Notes: generated by a model from the letters alone, not told the origin. 64,000 nt of DNA from Bog-756 sp963725275 (GCA_963725275.1 CAVRXS010000005.1:496001-560000); one strand, 5' to 3'; shown: positions 43,994-53,289, counted from the stretch's first letter. Numbers and translations are program-made.

Positions 43994-44959
43994 ATGCGGG
44001 CGATGGTCACCGGTGGGGCTGGGTTCATCGGCTCGACCCTGGTCGACCGGCTGCTGGCCGAGGGGCACACGGTGGACGTCATCGACGACCTGTCGACCGG
44101 GTCGCTCGCCAACCTCGCCCAGGCGCGGTCGTCGGCCGACCACGATCTGACCATCCACAAGCTCGACATCCGCTCTGCCGAGGTGATCGACCTGATGCGC
44201 CGACGTACTGCGGACGTGGTCTTCCACCTCGCCGCCCAGGCGGATGTGCGGGTATCGGTCGCCGATCCGGTCTTCGACGCGGACGTCAACCTGCTCGGGA
44301 CGCTGCGCGTGCTCGAGGGGGCACGGGCCGCCGGCACCCCACGTGTGGTGTTCGCTGCGAGCGGGGGCACCCTGTACGGGGAGCCCGACGTCTCCGAGCT
44401 GCCCCTCAAGGAGTCCCTGCCGCATCACCCGCTCTCGCCCTACGGGGTCTCCAAGAAGGCGGTGATCGACTACCTCACGGCCTATCGCGAGCTCCACTCA
44501 CTCGAGTTCGTGGCCCTGGCCCTGGCCAACGTCTACGGGCCCCGTCAGGATCCCCACGGCGAGGCCGGCGTCGTCGCCATCTTCGCCGAGCGGCTGCTGC
44601 GGGGCCAGGAAGTCACCATCTTCGGCGACGGCGAGCAGACACGCGACTTCGTCTTCGTCGACGACGTCGTCGACGCGTTCGTCCGGGCCGCCACCAAGGG
44701 CGGCGGCCTGGTCTGCAATATCGGGACCGGACGGGAGACGTCGGTCAACGGGCTGTTGGAGGAGATGGCGGTGCAGGCCGGGGTGGAGCCCGCGCGCACG
44801 TTCAAGCCACTGCGCGCGGGCGAGCTCGTCCGCAGCTGCCTCGATGCCTCTCGCGCCGAGATCCACCTGGGGTGGAGCCCGTGGACCGAGCTCGGTGCCG
44901 GAACGGCGGCCACGATCGGGTTCGTGCGTCACCGGCTCGAGGAGTCGGGCGACCTCTGA
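43994..44959 (+). CDS. NAD-dependent epimerase, UDP-glucose 4-epimerase-like
   Basis: 321-residue extended SDR. VTGGAGFIGSTLVDRLLAEGH, HLAAQADVRVSVADP, catalytic Ser in AASGGTLYGEP and Tyr-x3-Lys in SPYGVSKKAV are intact; ANVYGPRQDPHGEAGVVAIF and FVFVDDVVDAFV follow. This is the actinobacterial GalE group. The start is ATG 43994, one base after the nucleotidyltransferase stop. It is the last gene of the polysaccharide unit; a ~150-base gap follows. Confidence 0.88.
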   Translation: MRAMVTGGAGFIGSTLVDRLLAEGHTVDVIDDLSTGSLANLAQARSSADHDLTIHKLDIRSAEVIDLMRRRTADVVFHLAAQADVRVSVADPVFDADVNLLGTLRVLEGARAAGTPRVVFAASGGTLYGEPDVSELPLKESLPHHPLSPYGVSKKAVIDYLTAYRELHSLEFVALALANVYGPRQDPHGEAGVVAIFAERLLRGQEVTIFGDGEQTRDFVFVDDVVDAFVRAATKGGGLVCNIGTGRETSVNGLLEEMAVQAGVEPARTFKPLRAGELVRSCLDASRAEIHLGWSPWTELGAGTAATIGFVRHRLEESGDL

Positions 44960-45109
44960 ACGCCACGGCGGGTGGCGGAACGGGTCGGTGCGTCCGCTTC
45001 CTTCCCCGGAGGCACTAGCCTGTTGGTGATCCTGGTGCGCCGAACTTGGCGGCAGGCCGTCCTCCGAGGCACCCCTCCGTTGCCTCCCCTGTCGCACGAA
45101 AGCGCATCC

Positions 45110-46543
45110 ATGCCCCCCTCTCCGCAGTCCTTCGCCGATCTCGGCGTCCCCTCCGACATCGTCGCGGTCCTCCGCGCCCGGTCGATCACCGCTCCGTTTC
45201 CCATCCAGGAGCTGACCCTGCCCGACGCGCTCGCAGGCCGGGACGTCTGCGGCAAGGCGCCGACCGGGTCGGGAAAGACCCTGGCCTTCGGGATCGGCGC
45301 AGTGGCGCGGCTGAGCGGTCCGGGTGCCCGGGCCCGACGTCCGCGGGTGCTGGTACTGACCCCGACGCGGGAGCTGGCCGCACAGGTGGCATCCGAGCTC
45401 CAGGTGTTGGCCGCCCCGCGCGGCCTGAAGGTGGCCTGCTTCTACGGCGGTGTCGGCTACGGTCCCCAGCTCACCGCGCTCTCCCGCGGCGTGGACGTGG
45501 CGGTGGCCTGTCCCGGCCGCCTCGGCGACCTCATCGAGCGCGGCAGCATCCGCCTCGACGCCATCGAGATCGTGGTCGTCGACGAAGCCGACCGGATGGC
45601 CGACATGGGGTTCCTGCCCGACGTCCGTCGCATCCTCGACCGCACGCCGTCCGATCGCCAGACCATGCTGTTCTCTGCGACCCTCGACGGTGACATCGAC
45701 GTCCTGGTCCGCCGGTACCAGCGCCACCCGGTTCGCCACGAGTTGGAGCTCGACGAGGACGATGCGGGCACTGCGGTGCACCTGTTCTGGCGCGTCGCCT
45801 CGGGTGACCGTCTGGCGCGCACCGCCGAGACGGTGGCCGCGGCGGGCCCGACCATCGTGTTCTCACGGACCAAGCACGGGACCGACCGGATCACCCGGCA
45901 GCTCGAGCAACGGGGGGTCCGGGCCGCGGCGATCCACGGCGACCGCAGCCAGAAGCAGCGCGAGAAGGCGCTCGACTCCTTCATCCGTGGCGCGGTCGAC
46001 GCGCTGGTCGCCACCGACGTGGCCGCACGTGGCATCCACGTCGACGGGGTCAACGCAGTCGTGCACTTCGACCTACCGGCGGACACCAAGGACTACGTGC
46101 ACCGGTCCGGTCGGACGGCCCGGGCCGGTGCGACCGGCGTGGTGGTCAGCCTGGTCACCCCGGACAAGGCCGGCGCGGCCAAGAAGCTCCAGCGCGAGTT
46201 CGGGGTCCCGATGGGCACGTCGGAGCCGGATCTGGCTGCGGTCACCGCGGTCCTCGGTCCCCCGCCTGCGCCCCGCGATCGGGCACGGCCCAGCGCGCCG
46301 GTGCAGCAGGGCAGGCACGCGCAAACAGGCAAGCCGGCCAAGCCGGGCCAGCACGCCAAGCCGGGCAAGTCGAGCCAGCACATGAAGCCGGGCAAGCACG
46401 CCAAGCCGGGCCATCGGGCGCCGGCGACCGGTCACAGGGGTCGGAGCGCGACCGCCGGTGGTGCGCACGCTGTGCGCCGTGGTGGGTCCGACGGTGCCCG
46501 GGTCACCAACGGCAGCAGCCGTCGCGCCCGACGGAGCCGCTGA
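45110..46543 (+). CDS. DEAD-box RNA helicase
   Basis: 477 residues from ATG 45110; the upstream part of the frame is not coding-like. SFADLGV and IQELTLP are the Q motif; GKAPTGSGKT, PTRELA, VDEADRMADMGF, FSATL and HRSGRTARAG follow. Residues ~396-477 form a basic tail with repeated HAKPGK-like units and an Arg-rich end, likely an RNA-binding region. It may act in ribosome assembly or mRNA turnover. It is not related to the flanking sugar genes. Confidence 0.92.
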   Translation: MPPSPQSFADLGVPSDIVAVLRARSITAPFPIQELTLPDALAGRDVCGKAPTGSGKTLAFGIGAVARLSGPGARARRPRVLVLTPTRELAAQVASELQVLAAPRGLKVACFYGGVGYGPQLTALSRGVDVAVACPGRLGDLIERGSIRLDAIEIVVVDEADRMADMGFLPDVRRILDRTPSDRQTMLFSATLDGDIDVLVRRYQRHPVRHELELDEDDAGTAVHLFWRVASGDRLARTAETVAAAGPTIVFSRTKHGTDRITRQLEQRGVRAAAIHGDRSQKQREKALDSFIRGAVDALVATDVAARGIHVDGVNAVVHFDLPADTKDYVHRSGRTARAGATGVVVSLVTPDKAGAAKKLQREFGVPMGTSEPDLAAVTAVLGPPPAPRDRARPSAPVQQGRHAQTGKPAKPGQHAKPGKSSQHMKPGKHAKPGHRAPATGHRGRSATAGGAHAVRRGGSDGARVTNGSSRRARRSR

Positions 46544-46579
46544 CAGACGGTCGGCCGCGGACCAGCACCAGGATCTGAA

Positions 46580-47365
46580 TCAGCGGAAGAGATCGTCCGC
46601 TGGTGCCCGGACGATCTCGGCCGCCACCGACGAGCGACGCAGCCACGTGGGGTCGAGACCCCGCACCACGGCGGCGGGCACCGACCGGTCCTTTCCCATG
46701 ACCAGCTCGGCCGCACCGGCCACCTCGTCGGCCACGCACAGCTCGGTCGCGTCGAGAACACGGCCTGTGGCATCGAGGGTCCCGCGGAGGTCGACCACAC
46801 CCACGATCCCCGCGATCCCGATGGCCACGTCGGTGACCCCGTTGCGCCAGGCGCGCCCGAAGGTGTCCGAGATCACGACGCCCACGGTGACCCCGAGCAG
46901 GCGACCGAGCGATCCGCGGATCCGCCGGGCCGATCGGTCGGGATCGAGGGGCAGCAGGGCCGCGGTGCCCTCGTCGACGTTGGAGAGGTCGACACCGGCG
47001 TTGGCACAGACGAATCCGTGGCGCGTCTCGCTGATGACCAGCTCGTCTCGGCGGCGCAGGATCCGCACCGATTCGGCCTCGACCAGCGCACGCTTGGCCG
47101 CTGGATCGTCCGGGTCGACGGACACGAGCCGGCCTTCGGCCTTGGAGACCACCTTCTGGGTGACCACCACCACGTCGCCGTCGCGGACCCAGGCAACCGC
47201 ACTGCCACCGCCACCGCCACCGCCGCCGCCACCGCCGCCGCCACCGGAGCCGACCAGGGCGTCGGCGAGGAGTGCAGCGAGATCGTCCCCGGGACGCACC
47301 TCACCGATGCCGGTCACCGGGAGGATGGTCAGCGCGCCGGGGGACGCGACGTCAGACGCTGGCAC
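46580..47365 (-). CDS. cofE: Coenzyme F420-0:L-glutamate ligase
   Basis: 261 residues. Adds glutamates to F420-0 with GTP. ILPVTGIGEVRPGDDLA, VVVTQKVVSKAEGR, ISETRHGFVCANAGVD, ISDTFGRAWRNGVTDVAIG and the closing RGL region match CofE. No nitroreductase domain follows, unlike mycobacterial FbiB. Residues 41-54 are a run of 14 glycines inserted before the DGDVVVVTQK strand. Its first 14 bases overlap the cofD end, so they share an operon. Confidence 0.92.
   Translation of the reverse strand: MPASDVASPGALTILPVTGIGEVRPGDDLAALLADALVGSGGGGGGGGGGGGGGSAVAWVRDGDVVVVTQKVVSKAEGRLVSVDPDDPAAKRALVEAESVRILRRRDELVISETRHGFVCANAGVDLSNVDEGTAALLPLDPDRSARRIRGSLGRLLGVTVGVVISDTFGRAWRNGVTDVAIGIAGIVGVVDLRGTLDATGRVLDATELCVADEVAGAAELVMGKDRSVPAAVVRGLDPTWLRRSSVAAEIVRAPADDLFR
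47204..47245 (-). repeat. Polyglycine trinucleotide tract in cofE
   Basis: Fourteen consecutive GGN codons. Length changes by slippage would add or remove glycines without a frameshift. Confidence 0.9.
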
Positions 47366-48278
47366 CGAGCACGATCCGGGACAGGGCGGCCGAGCGCTCG
47401 CGGCTGGACATCACCGTGGGCGCCACCACGCACCGCACCCCCTCGGCCTCGACCGCCTGCGCCAGTCCGGCATCGGCCTCGTCGATGACCAGCGTGCCCA
47501 TCCAGCCCGCGTACCAGCGCGCGACCCCGACCACGCTCGACTCGAAGCCCATCTCGCGCAGGAGGCGGTCGGCGGGACCTTTGATGGCGGCACCGGCCAC
47601 GATGGGGGAGACCCCGACGATCCGGTCGCGCCGTGCTTCGAGCGCCTCGAGCACGCCCGGGACGGCGAGCAGCGGTCCGATGGACACGACCGGGTTGGAC
47701 GGGCAGACCACGACCGTGTCCGCACCGCTGATGGCCTCGAGCACCCCCGGTCCGGGACGGGCGTCGTCGGAGCCCTCGAAGCGCACCGCGGCGACGGCCA
47801 CGTCATGATGGCGGTGCACGAAGTACTCCTGGAAGCCGACTTCGGGACCGTCGAGGAGCTGGAGCCGCGTGCGCAGGGGATCATCGGTCACCGGCACGAC
47901 CCGGATGCCGACCCCGAAGGCGCGGGCCAGCTCGGCGGTGACCGTGCCGAGGGCGGCTCCCTCGGCCAATCGCTGGGTCCGGTAGCAGTGGGTGGCCAGG
48001 TCCCGATCGCCGAGACGGAACCAGGTGACTCCCCCAAGCCGCTCGAGCGAGTCCATCACCCGCCAGGTCTCGCCGGCCAGCCCCCAGCCCCTCTCGGGAT
48101 TGACGGCGTCGGCCAGCGTGTAGATCACCGTGTCCAGGTCGGGGGAGACGTGCAGGCCGTGCAGGATGGTGTCGTCGGCGGTGTTGACGACTGCGGTGAT
48201 CTCGCCCGGCGCCACCACCTCGACCATTCCCCGCAGGAGGCGGGCCGCCCCCACCCCGCCGGCCAGCGCGGTGATCAC
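47352..48278 (-). CDS. cofD: 2-phospho-L-lactate transferase (F420 synthesis)
   Basis: 308 residues. Joins the phospholactyl or phosphoenolpyruvyl moiety to Fo to give F420-0. LAGGVGAARLLRG, VVNTADDTILHGLHVSPDLDTVIYTLA, WFRLGDRDLATH, CPSNPVVSIGPLLAVPG and VVGVSPIVAGAAIKGPA are the family motifs. GTG 48278 or 48281 is the start. A short upstream frame (48275-48331) overlaps the start. cofE follows in the same operon. The name fbiA is used in mycobacteria. Confidence 0.92.
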   Translation of the reverse strand: MITALAGGVGAARLLRGMVEVVAPGEITAVVNTADDTILHGLHVSPDLDTVIYTLADAVNPERGWGLAGETWRVMDSLERLGGVTWFRLGDRDLATHCYRTQRLAEGAALGTVTAELARAFGVGIRVVPVTDDPLRTRLQLLDGPEVGFQEYFVHRHHDVAVAAVRFEGSDDARPGPGVLEAISGADTVVVCPSNPVVSIGPLLAVPGVLEALEARRDRIVGVSPIVAGAAIKGPADRLLREMGFESSVVGVARWYAGWMGTLVIDEADAGLAQAVEAEGVRCVVAPTVMSSRERSAALSRIVLGASV

Positions 48279-48331
48279 CACGGCCTCTGAAGGCGCGGGG
48301 CACTCGGGTCGTCCGGGTGGGCGGTGGTCAC
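48275..48331 (-). other. Possible 18-codon leader ORF before cofD
   Basis: GTG 48331 opens 18 codons ending in a TGA that overlaps the cofD GTG at 48278 as GTGA. TAGCCT lies six bases before this GTG. It could be a leaderless, translationally coupled leader peptide. Chance cannot be excluded. Confidence 0.35.
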
Positions 48332-48337
48332 CGGCGC

Positions 48338-48343
48338 AGGCTA
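48338..48343 (-). promoter_or_regulatory. Probable -10 of the cofD-cofE operon
   Basis: TAGCCT on the minus strand, the same hexamer as before metH, six bases from the leader GTG. Confidence 0.38.
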
Positions 48344-48419
48344 CCCGTCCCGCCAGCTGCGCCCTTTCGGAGCCGCGTCGGGTCGCGGCATCGCCCGGAG
48401 GATGTGCAAGGCTCACGAC

Positions 48420-49595
48420 GTGCCGCCGGAGCGACCAGCGACCGCCGCGCCGGACCGGCTGTCGGTCGGATTCGACGCGACCCCCCTCCTCGGTCTCCCA
48501 ACCGGTGTCGGCGTCTTCTGTGCCGGAGCGCTCGCAGGGCTGGCAGAGCGCTGCGATCTCGTTACGTCCGCGTACGCGGTGAGCTGGCGCCGTCGGGAAG
48601 AGGTCGACGGTCGGTTGCCACCCGGTGTCGGGTGCGCACAGCGGCCCATGCCGGCCCGCCCGCTGCACTGGGCATGGAGGCACGGGCAGCATCCCCCGAT
48701 CGAGTGGTTCCTCGGGGAGAGGGACGTGGTCCACGGGACCAACTTCGTCGTGCCGCCGACCAGGCGCGCCGCCCGGGTGCTGACCGTGCACGATCTCACC
48801 GTGGTCCTGTACCCGGAGCTCTGCGACGCACCCACGCTGATCTTTCCGCAACTCATCAGACGCGCCGCAGCGGACGGGGCCTGGGTGCACACCCCGTCCC
48901 GCTTCGTGGCCGACGAGGTCGTGGCCGAGCTCGGGGTCGACCCCGAACGGGTGCGGACGGTCCACCACGGCGTGCCCCGGTTGCCGTCCCCTGACGAGCG
49001 GACCCCGGCCCTGCCGCTCCCGGAGGGATGTCGCCGCTACGTGCTCGCGATCGGCACGGTGGAGCCACGGAAGGACTACCCGCTCCTCGTCTCGGCCTTC
49101 GGGGCCCTGGCCTCCGGCTGGCCGGATGTCGCGCTGGTGGTGGTGGGAGGCGACGGCTGGGGGGCCGAACGGTTCGGCGACGCGGTGGCAGCCTCGCCGG
49201 CCCGCTCCCGGATCGTGCGCACCGGCTATCTCGACGACCGTTCACTGGCCGCGGCGCTGCGCGGGGCAGCGGTGCTCGCCTATCCGTCCACCTACGAGGG
49301 GTTCGGGTTCCCACCCCTCCAGGCCATGGAGGCGGGCGTGCCCGTCGTGGCCACGGCGGCGGGTGCCGTGCCCGAGGTGGTCGGCGACGGTGCCGTGCTG
49401 GTGCCGCCCGGTGACGTGGACGCGCTCGCCGGAGCGCTGGAGGAGGTCCTCGGCGGAGGGGCCGGGGTCGAGGCCCTGGTGGCCCGCGGGCGGGCGCGCA
49501 GTGCCGGGTTCAGCTGGGCGGCGTGCGCCGATGGCCTGGCCTCCCTGTACCACGAGGCCCGCGCCGGCGGTTCGGACCCGCGGGGGCAGCGGTGA
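48420..49595 (+). CDS. GT4 glycosyltransferase
   Basis: 391 residues, GT-B fold. LPTGVGVFCAGAL is the N-terminal acceptor-side glycine loop; HGTNFVVPP and VLTVHDLT follow; the donor domain has GTVEPRKDYPLLVSAF and the E-x7-E signature region in YPSTYEGFGFPPLQAMEAGVPVV. No membrane span. GTG 48420 is preferred over ATG 48402, which has no room for a ribosome site. First of three GT4 genes joined by GTGA overlaps. Confidence 0.88.
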   Translation: MPPERPATAAPDRLSVGFDATPLLGLPTGVGVFCAGALAGLAERCDLVTSAYAVSWRRREEVDGRLPPGVGCAQRPMPARPLHWAWRHGQHPPIEWFLGERDVVHGTNFVVPPTRRAARVLTVHDLTVVLYPELCDAPTLIFPQLIRRAAADGAWVHTPSRFVADEVVAELGVDPERVRTVHHGVPRLPSPDERTPALPLPEGCRRYVLAIGTVEPRKDYPLLVSAFGALASGWPDVALVVVGGDGWGAERFGDAVAASPARSRIVRTGYLDDRSLAAALRGAAVLAYPSTYEGFGFPPLQAMEAGVPVVATAAGAVPEVVGDGAVLVPPGDVDALAGALEEVLGGGAGVEALVARGRARSAGFSWAACADGLASLYHEARAGGSDPRGQR

Positions 49596-50709
49596 GCCGG
49601 CTCCGTCTGCTCCTTCTGGCCGAACAGTTGCGCAGATCTCCCCCGGAGGCATCGGCACCTATGTCCTCGGCCTCCTCCAGGGCCTGGCCGCCCTCGGCCC
49701 CGGGGTCGCCCCCGACCTCGCCCTCTATGCGAGCCGACCGCCGGGCGGTCGCCGCAGCGACGATCCGCTCGCCGCGCTCGGCCATCCCCTCAGGGTCTCG
49801 CGCCTGCCGGGACCACTGCTGACCCGGGCATGGGATCACGGGTTGGTACGCGGAGGGACCGGGCAGCACGTGGTCCACGCGCCCTCGCTCGCCACACTCG
49901 AGACCCCCGGAGCCGCCCTCGTCGTCACGGTCCACGACCTGCTCTGGCGCCGCGTCCCCGAGGCCTACCCGCGCCGCGGGGTTCAGTGGCACGAAGCGGC
50001 GCTCGGCCGCGCGCTCCGCCGGGCCGACCGGTTCGTGGTGCCGGCCCGGGCGGTCGCCGACGACCTGGTGGACGCAGGAGCGCCGTCGGGGTCGGTCACG
50101 GTCATCCCGATGGGCTGCGACCACCTGCCCCCGCCGGATCACCGAGCGGCCGCAGCCCACCTCGCCGCGCTCGGTGTGAGCGGTCCCTTCCTGCTCAGCG
50201 TCGGCACCGTCGAGCCGCGCAAGAACCTCCAGCGCCTCGTCGAGGCATACGGCGCGATCCGGGACGCGCTGCCCGAGCCGTGGCCCCTGGTGATGGTGGG
50301 CCCGTCCGGATGGGGAACCCACGTGCAACCCCAGACGGGGGTGGTCGAGGCCGGCATCGTGACCCCGGCCGAGCTCGCCGGCCTGTACGCCTCGGCCCGG
50401 CTCCTCGCCTATGTGCCGCTCATCGAAGGCTTCGGCCTTCCGCCGGTCGAGGCGATGGGTCTCGGCACGCCGGTCGTGTCCAGCCCGCTGCCGAGCACGG
50501 AGGGCGCCGCGTTCGAAGTCGACCCCGAGGATGTCGCCTCCATTGCGGAGGGACTGCTCCGGGTGGCGACCGACGAGGAGACGCGCGCCGGCCTCGTCCG
50601 GCGCGGGACCGAGCGGTCGGCCGCGCTGACCTGGGAGAGCATCGCCCGCCGTCACGTGGAGCTCTGGGAGCAGACGCGCGCCCACGCCGTACCCGGCGGC
50701 GCGTCGTGA
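49592..50709 (+). CDS. GT4 glycosyltransferase with apparent N-terminal frameshift
   Basis: About 372 residues. The expected start VSRLRLLLLAEQLRR runs in one frame from GTG 49592; the continuation SPGGIGTYVLGLLQGLAAL and everything after lies in another. The switch is near 49632, consistent with one missing base. The second frame has no plausible start of its own. Downstream it is normal GT4: VVTVHDLLWRRVPEAYPRRG, GTVEPRKNLQRLVEAY, YVPLIEGFGLPPVEAMGLGTPVV. Either a sequence error or a recently disabled gene. Confidence 0.78.
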
Positions 50710-51869
50710 CCGGAGCCGGCACCCTCCGGGTGGCTCTCGACGTGAGCGCGGTCCCGGAACGTCCGGTCGGCGCCGGCCAGTACGTCCTCGCGTTGGCCGG
50801 GGCCCTCTCCGAACGGCCCGACGTGGACCTTGTCGTCTGCAGCCGTCGCTCGGACCGGACCCGGTGGGAGCGGCTCAGCTCGCCGGGGGACCTGGTCGCC
50901 GCGGCGCCGGACCCGCGGCCCCTCCGTCTGGTGTGGGAGCGGTTCCGGCTCGGCCGGCTGGTGGGCCGGACCGGGGCGGCCGTGCTGCACGGGCCGCACT
51001 ACACGATGCCCCGGCACCCGCCGGTGCCGTCCGTCGTCACGATCCACGACCTCAGCTTCTTCGAATGGCCCGAGTGGCACGAGCGGTCGAAGGTGCTGCT
51101 CTTCCGGAGGGCGATCAGGACGGCCGCCCGGGACGCGCAGGTGGTCGTGTGTCCGAGCCGCATCACCGCGGAATCGCTGCACCGGTGGTGCCGGGTGGAC
51201 GCCGAGGTGGTGGTGGCCCCCCATGGCGTGGACACCGACCGCTTCCACCCCGGAGAGCCGGCCCCCGGAGCGGACGCGGCAGCGATCGCCCGGCTCGACG
51301 GTCGCCTCACCGACGAGCGGCCCTTCCTCGTCTTCGTCGGCACCCTGGAGCCGCGTAAGGATGTGCCCTCGCTCGTCGACGCGTTCGGCCGGGTGGCCAC
51401 GCGCCATCCGGACAGCCTGTTGGTGCTCGCCGGCGGACGTGGGTGGGGAGCGGACGCCGTCGACCGCTCGGTGACCGCTTCGGGCCTCGCCCCGCGCATC
51501 GTGCGGACCGGGTACGTGGCCGATGCGGACGTCGCCGCGCTCCTGCGGACGGCAACGGCCGCGGTCTACCCGTCGCGTTACGAGGGGTTCGGCCTTCCGG
51601 CCCTCGAAGCGCTGGCCTGCGAGACGCCGCTCATCACGACATCGGGAACAGCGATGGAGGAGGTCGCCGGCAACAGTGCCCTCCTCGTCGCGCCAGGGGA
51701 CGTCACCGCACTCGCCGACGCCATCGACGTGGCGCTGTCCCGGCCCGGCGATGCCGCGGCGGCCGAGCGCCGGACCCTCGGCCGTGAGATCTCCCGAAGC
51801 CACACCTGGGGGGCGAGCGCCGCGGTCCATGTCGCGGCCTACCGTTCCGCCCTGTGCCGGAGGGGATGA
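50706..51869 (+). CDS. GT4 glycosyltransferase
   Basis: 387 residues. VALDVSAVPERPVGAGQYVLAL is the N-terminal loop; HGPHYTMP and VVTIHDLSFFEWPEWH follow; GTLEPRKDVPSLVDAF and YPSRYEGFGLPALEALACETPLI are the donor-site motifs. Domain arrangement is GT-B. GTG start overlapping the previous stop. The three consecutive GT4 genes probably add successive sugars to one glycan; donors are unknown. Confidence 0.88.
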   Translation: MTGAGTLRVALDVSAVPERPVGAGQYVLALAGALSERPDVDLVVCSRRSDRTRWERLSSPGDLVAAAPDPRPLRLVWERFRLGRLVGRTGAAVLHGPHYTMPRHPPVPSVVTIHDLSFFEWPEWHERSKVLLFRRAIRTAARDAQVVVCPSRITAESLHRWCRVDAEVVVAPHGVDTDRFHPGEPAPGADAAAIARLDGRLTDERPFLVFVGTLEPRKDVPSLVDAFGRVATRHPDSLLVLAGGRGWGADAVDRSVTASGLAPRIVRTGYVADADVAALLRTATAAVYPSRYEGFGLPALEALACETPLITTSGTAMEEVAGNSALLVAPGDVTALADAIDVALSRPGDAAAAERRTLGREISRSHTWGASAAVHVAAYRSALCRRG

Positions 51870-51903
51870 CCCGGCGCAGATGATCCGCTCGACGCCCAGC
51901 CGG

Positions 51904-51909
51904 TAGGGT
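51904..51909 (+). promoter_or_regulatory. Probable -10 of the reductase gene at 51918
   Basis: TAGGGT eight bases before GTG 51918, identical to the hexamer before birA. Confidence 0.38.
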
Positions 51910-51917
51910 GGCCCGTC

Positions 51918-52814
51918 GTGCGCTCCTTGATCACCGGAGGCCTCGGCTTCGTGGGCACGTGGCTGGCAGAGCATCTCCGTGCCGAGGGCGATCTCGTGGT
52001 GCAGATCGATCGGGAAGTGGAGATCACCGATCCCGACGCCGTCCTGGTCGCACTCACCGACGCCTCACCCGACGCCGTCTACCACCTGGCCGCGCTGACC
52101 CACGTCGGTGAGTCGTGGGACGACCCCCTCCAGGTGCTCGCGGTGAACGTGCTCGGGACCGGTGCCGTGCTGGCAGCGGCCCGGCGGTGCGGCACCGACC
52201 CGAGGGTCCTGGTGACCAGCTCGGCGGAGGTCTACGGCGCGGTGACCGATCCGTCGAGGCTCCCGCTCACCGAGCAGTCACCCACCGCACCGCTCACCCC
52301 CTACGCGGCCTCCAAGCTGGCCGCCGAGGCGCTGGTGACCCAGGCACACCTCGGCCACGGCCAGCGGGTGGTCACCGTCCGTCCCTTCAACCACATCGGT
52401 CCGGGGCAGTCCCCGGCCTTCGCGGTCGCGGCCCTCGCCGGGCGCATCGTGGACGCGGCACGGACCGGTGCTGCCTCGATCCCGGTGGGCAACCTCTCTG
52501 CTCGGCGTGACTTCACCGATGTGCGTGACGTGGTCCGTGCGTACCGCCTGCTCGTCGAGACGGGGGAGCCGGGCGGCGTCTACAACGTCTGTTCCGGACG
52601 CGACGTCTCGATCCAGGAGATCGCCGATCGCCTCTGCGATCTGGCCGGGAGCACGGTGGAACTCGAGGCCGACCCGTCGCTCGTGCGACCGGTCGAGGTT
52701 CACGTCCTCCGCGGCGATCCGACCCGTCTCCAGCAGGCGACCGGGTGGAAGCCCGAACTGGACCTCGACCAGACCCTCGCCGACGTGCTCGAGCACGCGC
52801 GGCGAGGTGGCTGA
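51918..52814 (+). CDS. rmd: GDP-4-keto-6-deoxymannose reductase-like SDR
   Basis: 298-residue extended SDR. TGGLGFVGTWLAEHL binds the cofactor; YHLAALTHVGESWDDP, catalytic Ser in TSSAEVYG and Tyr-x3-Lys in TPYAASKLAAE are present. RPFNHIGPGQSP is characteristic of Rmd, which makes GDP-D-rhamnose from the product of GDP-mannose 4,6-dehydratase; that dehydratase is not in the window. An NDP-sugar epimerase role remains possible. Confidence 0.78.
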   Translation: MRSLITGGLGFVGTWLAEHLRAEGDLVVQIDREVEITDPDAVLVALTDASPDAVYHLAALTHVGESWDDPLQVLAVNVLGTGAVLAAARRCGTDPRVLVTSSAEVYGAVTDPSRLPLTEQSPTAPLTPYAASKLAAEALVTQAHLGHGQRVVTVRPFNHIGPGQSPAFAVAALAGRIVDAARTGAASIPVGNLSARRDFTDVRDVVRAYRLLVETGEPGGVYNVCSGRDVSIQEIADRLCDLAGSTVELEADPSLVRPVEVHVLRGDPTRLQQATGWKPELDLDQTLADVLEHARRGG

Positions 52815-52831
52815 TCGGGTACCGCCGAGGG

Positions 52832-53233
52832 TCAGGCGGCCGCGGTCGGGCGGAGGGTACGGAGTTGGGTGCGTGCCTCTTTGGCCTGCACATGCGCCTG
52901 CTTGGCGAGGTCACGGGCCTGGGTGGGCAACCGGTCCTCGAAGGGGGCGAGCACGCCCTCGACCAGCTCGATGATGTCCTCGACCCGGTCCATGAGCTGG
53001 TCGACCTTGGCGTCGACGTCCTGGAGGGTGCCGGCGAGGTCGGAGCGGACCGCGGTGACCCGGTCACCGAGTCCGGGGTTGGTGCCCGAGAGCAGCTTGG
53101 TCAGCTGGTGGCGCTCGACCTGGAGCCGCTGGATGCCGAGGACACCGGCGCCGATGACGACGTAGGTGGCGTCCTTGGCCACAGAGGCGAGGTCCTTGGC
53201 GGCCCTGGTGATGTCGGTAGCGATGTCTGGCAT
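52832..53233 (-). CDS. Small helical hypothetical protein
   Basis: 133 residues from ATG 53233, with AAGGAG seven bases upstream. N-terminal TRAAKDLASVAKDATYVVIGAGVLGIQRL is amphipathic with a short hydrophobic stretch; the rest is heptad-like helix (DVDAKVDQLMDRVEDIIELVEGV) with many Lys/Ala in AKQAHVQAKEARTQL. The style recalls phasin or HbhA-like surface proteins, but there is no firm match. It has its own AT-rich promoter. Confidence 0.65.
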   Translation of the reverse strand: MPDIATDITRAAKDLASVAKDATYVVIGAGVLGIQRLQVERHQLTKLLSGTNPGLGDRVTAVRSDLAGTLQDVDAKVDQLMDRVEDIIELVEGVLAPFEDRLPTQARDLAKQAHVQAKEARTQLRTLRPTAAA

Positions 53234-53289
53234 GGTGTTGCTCCTTGTTCGGGGTGGTCGTGCTTGTTCAGATCGTGGTGCGGCGAATA

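Noticed and set aside
47204..47245. Phase-variable on/off switch in cofE
   Set aside because: The tract is made of triplets, so slippage by one unit keeps the frame.
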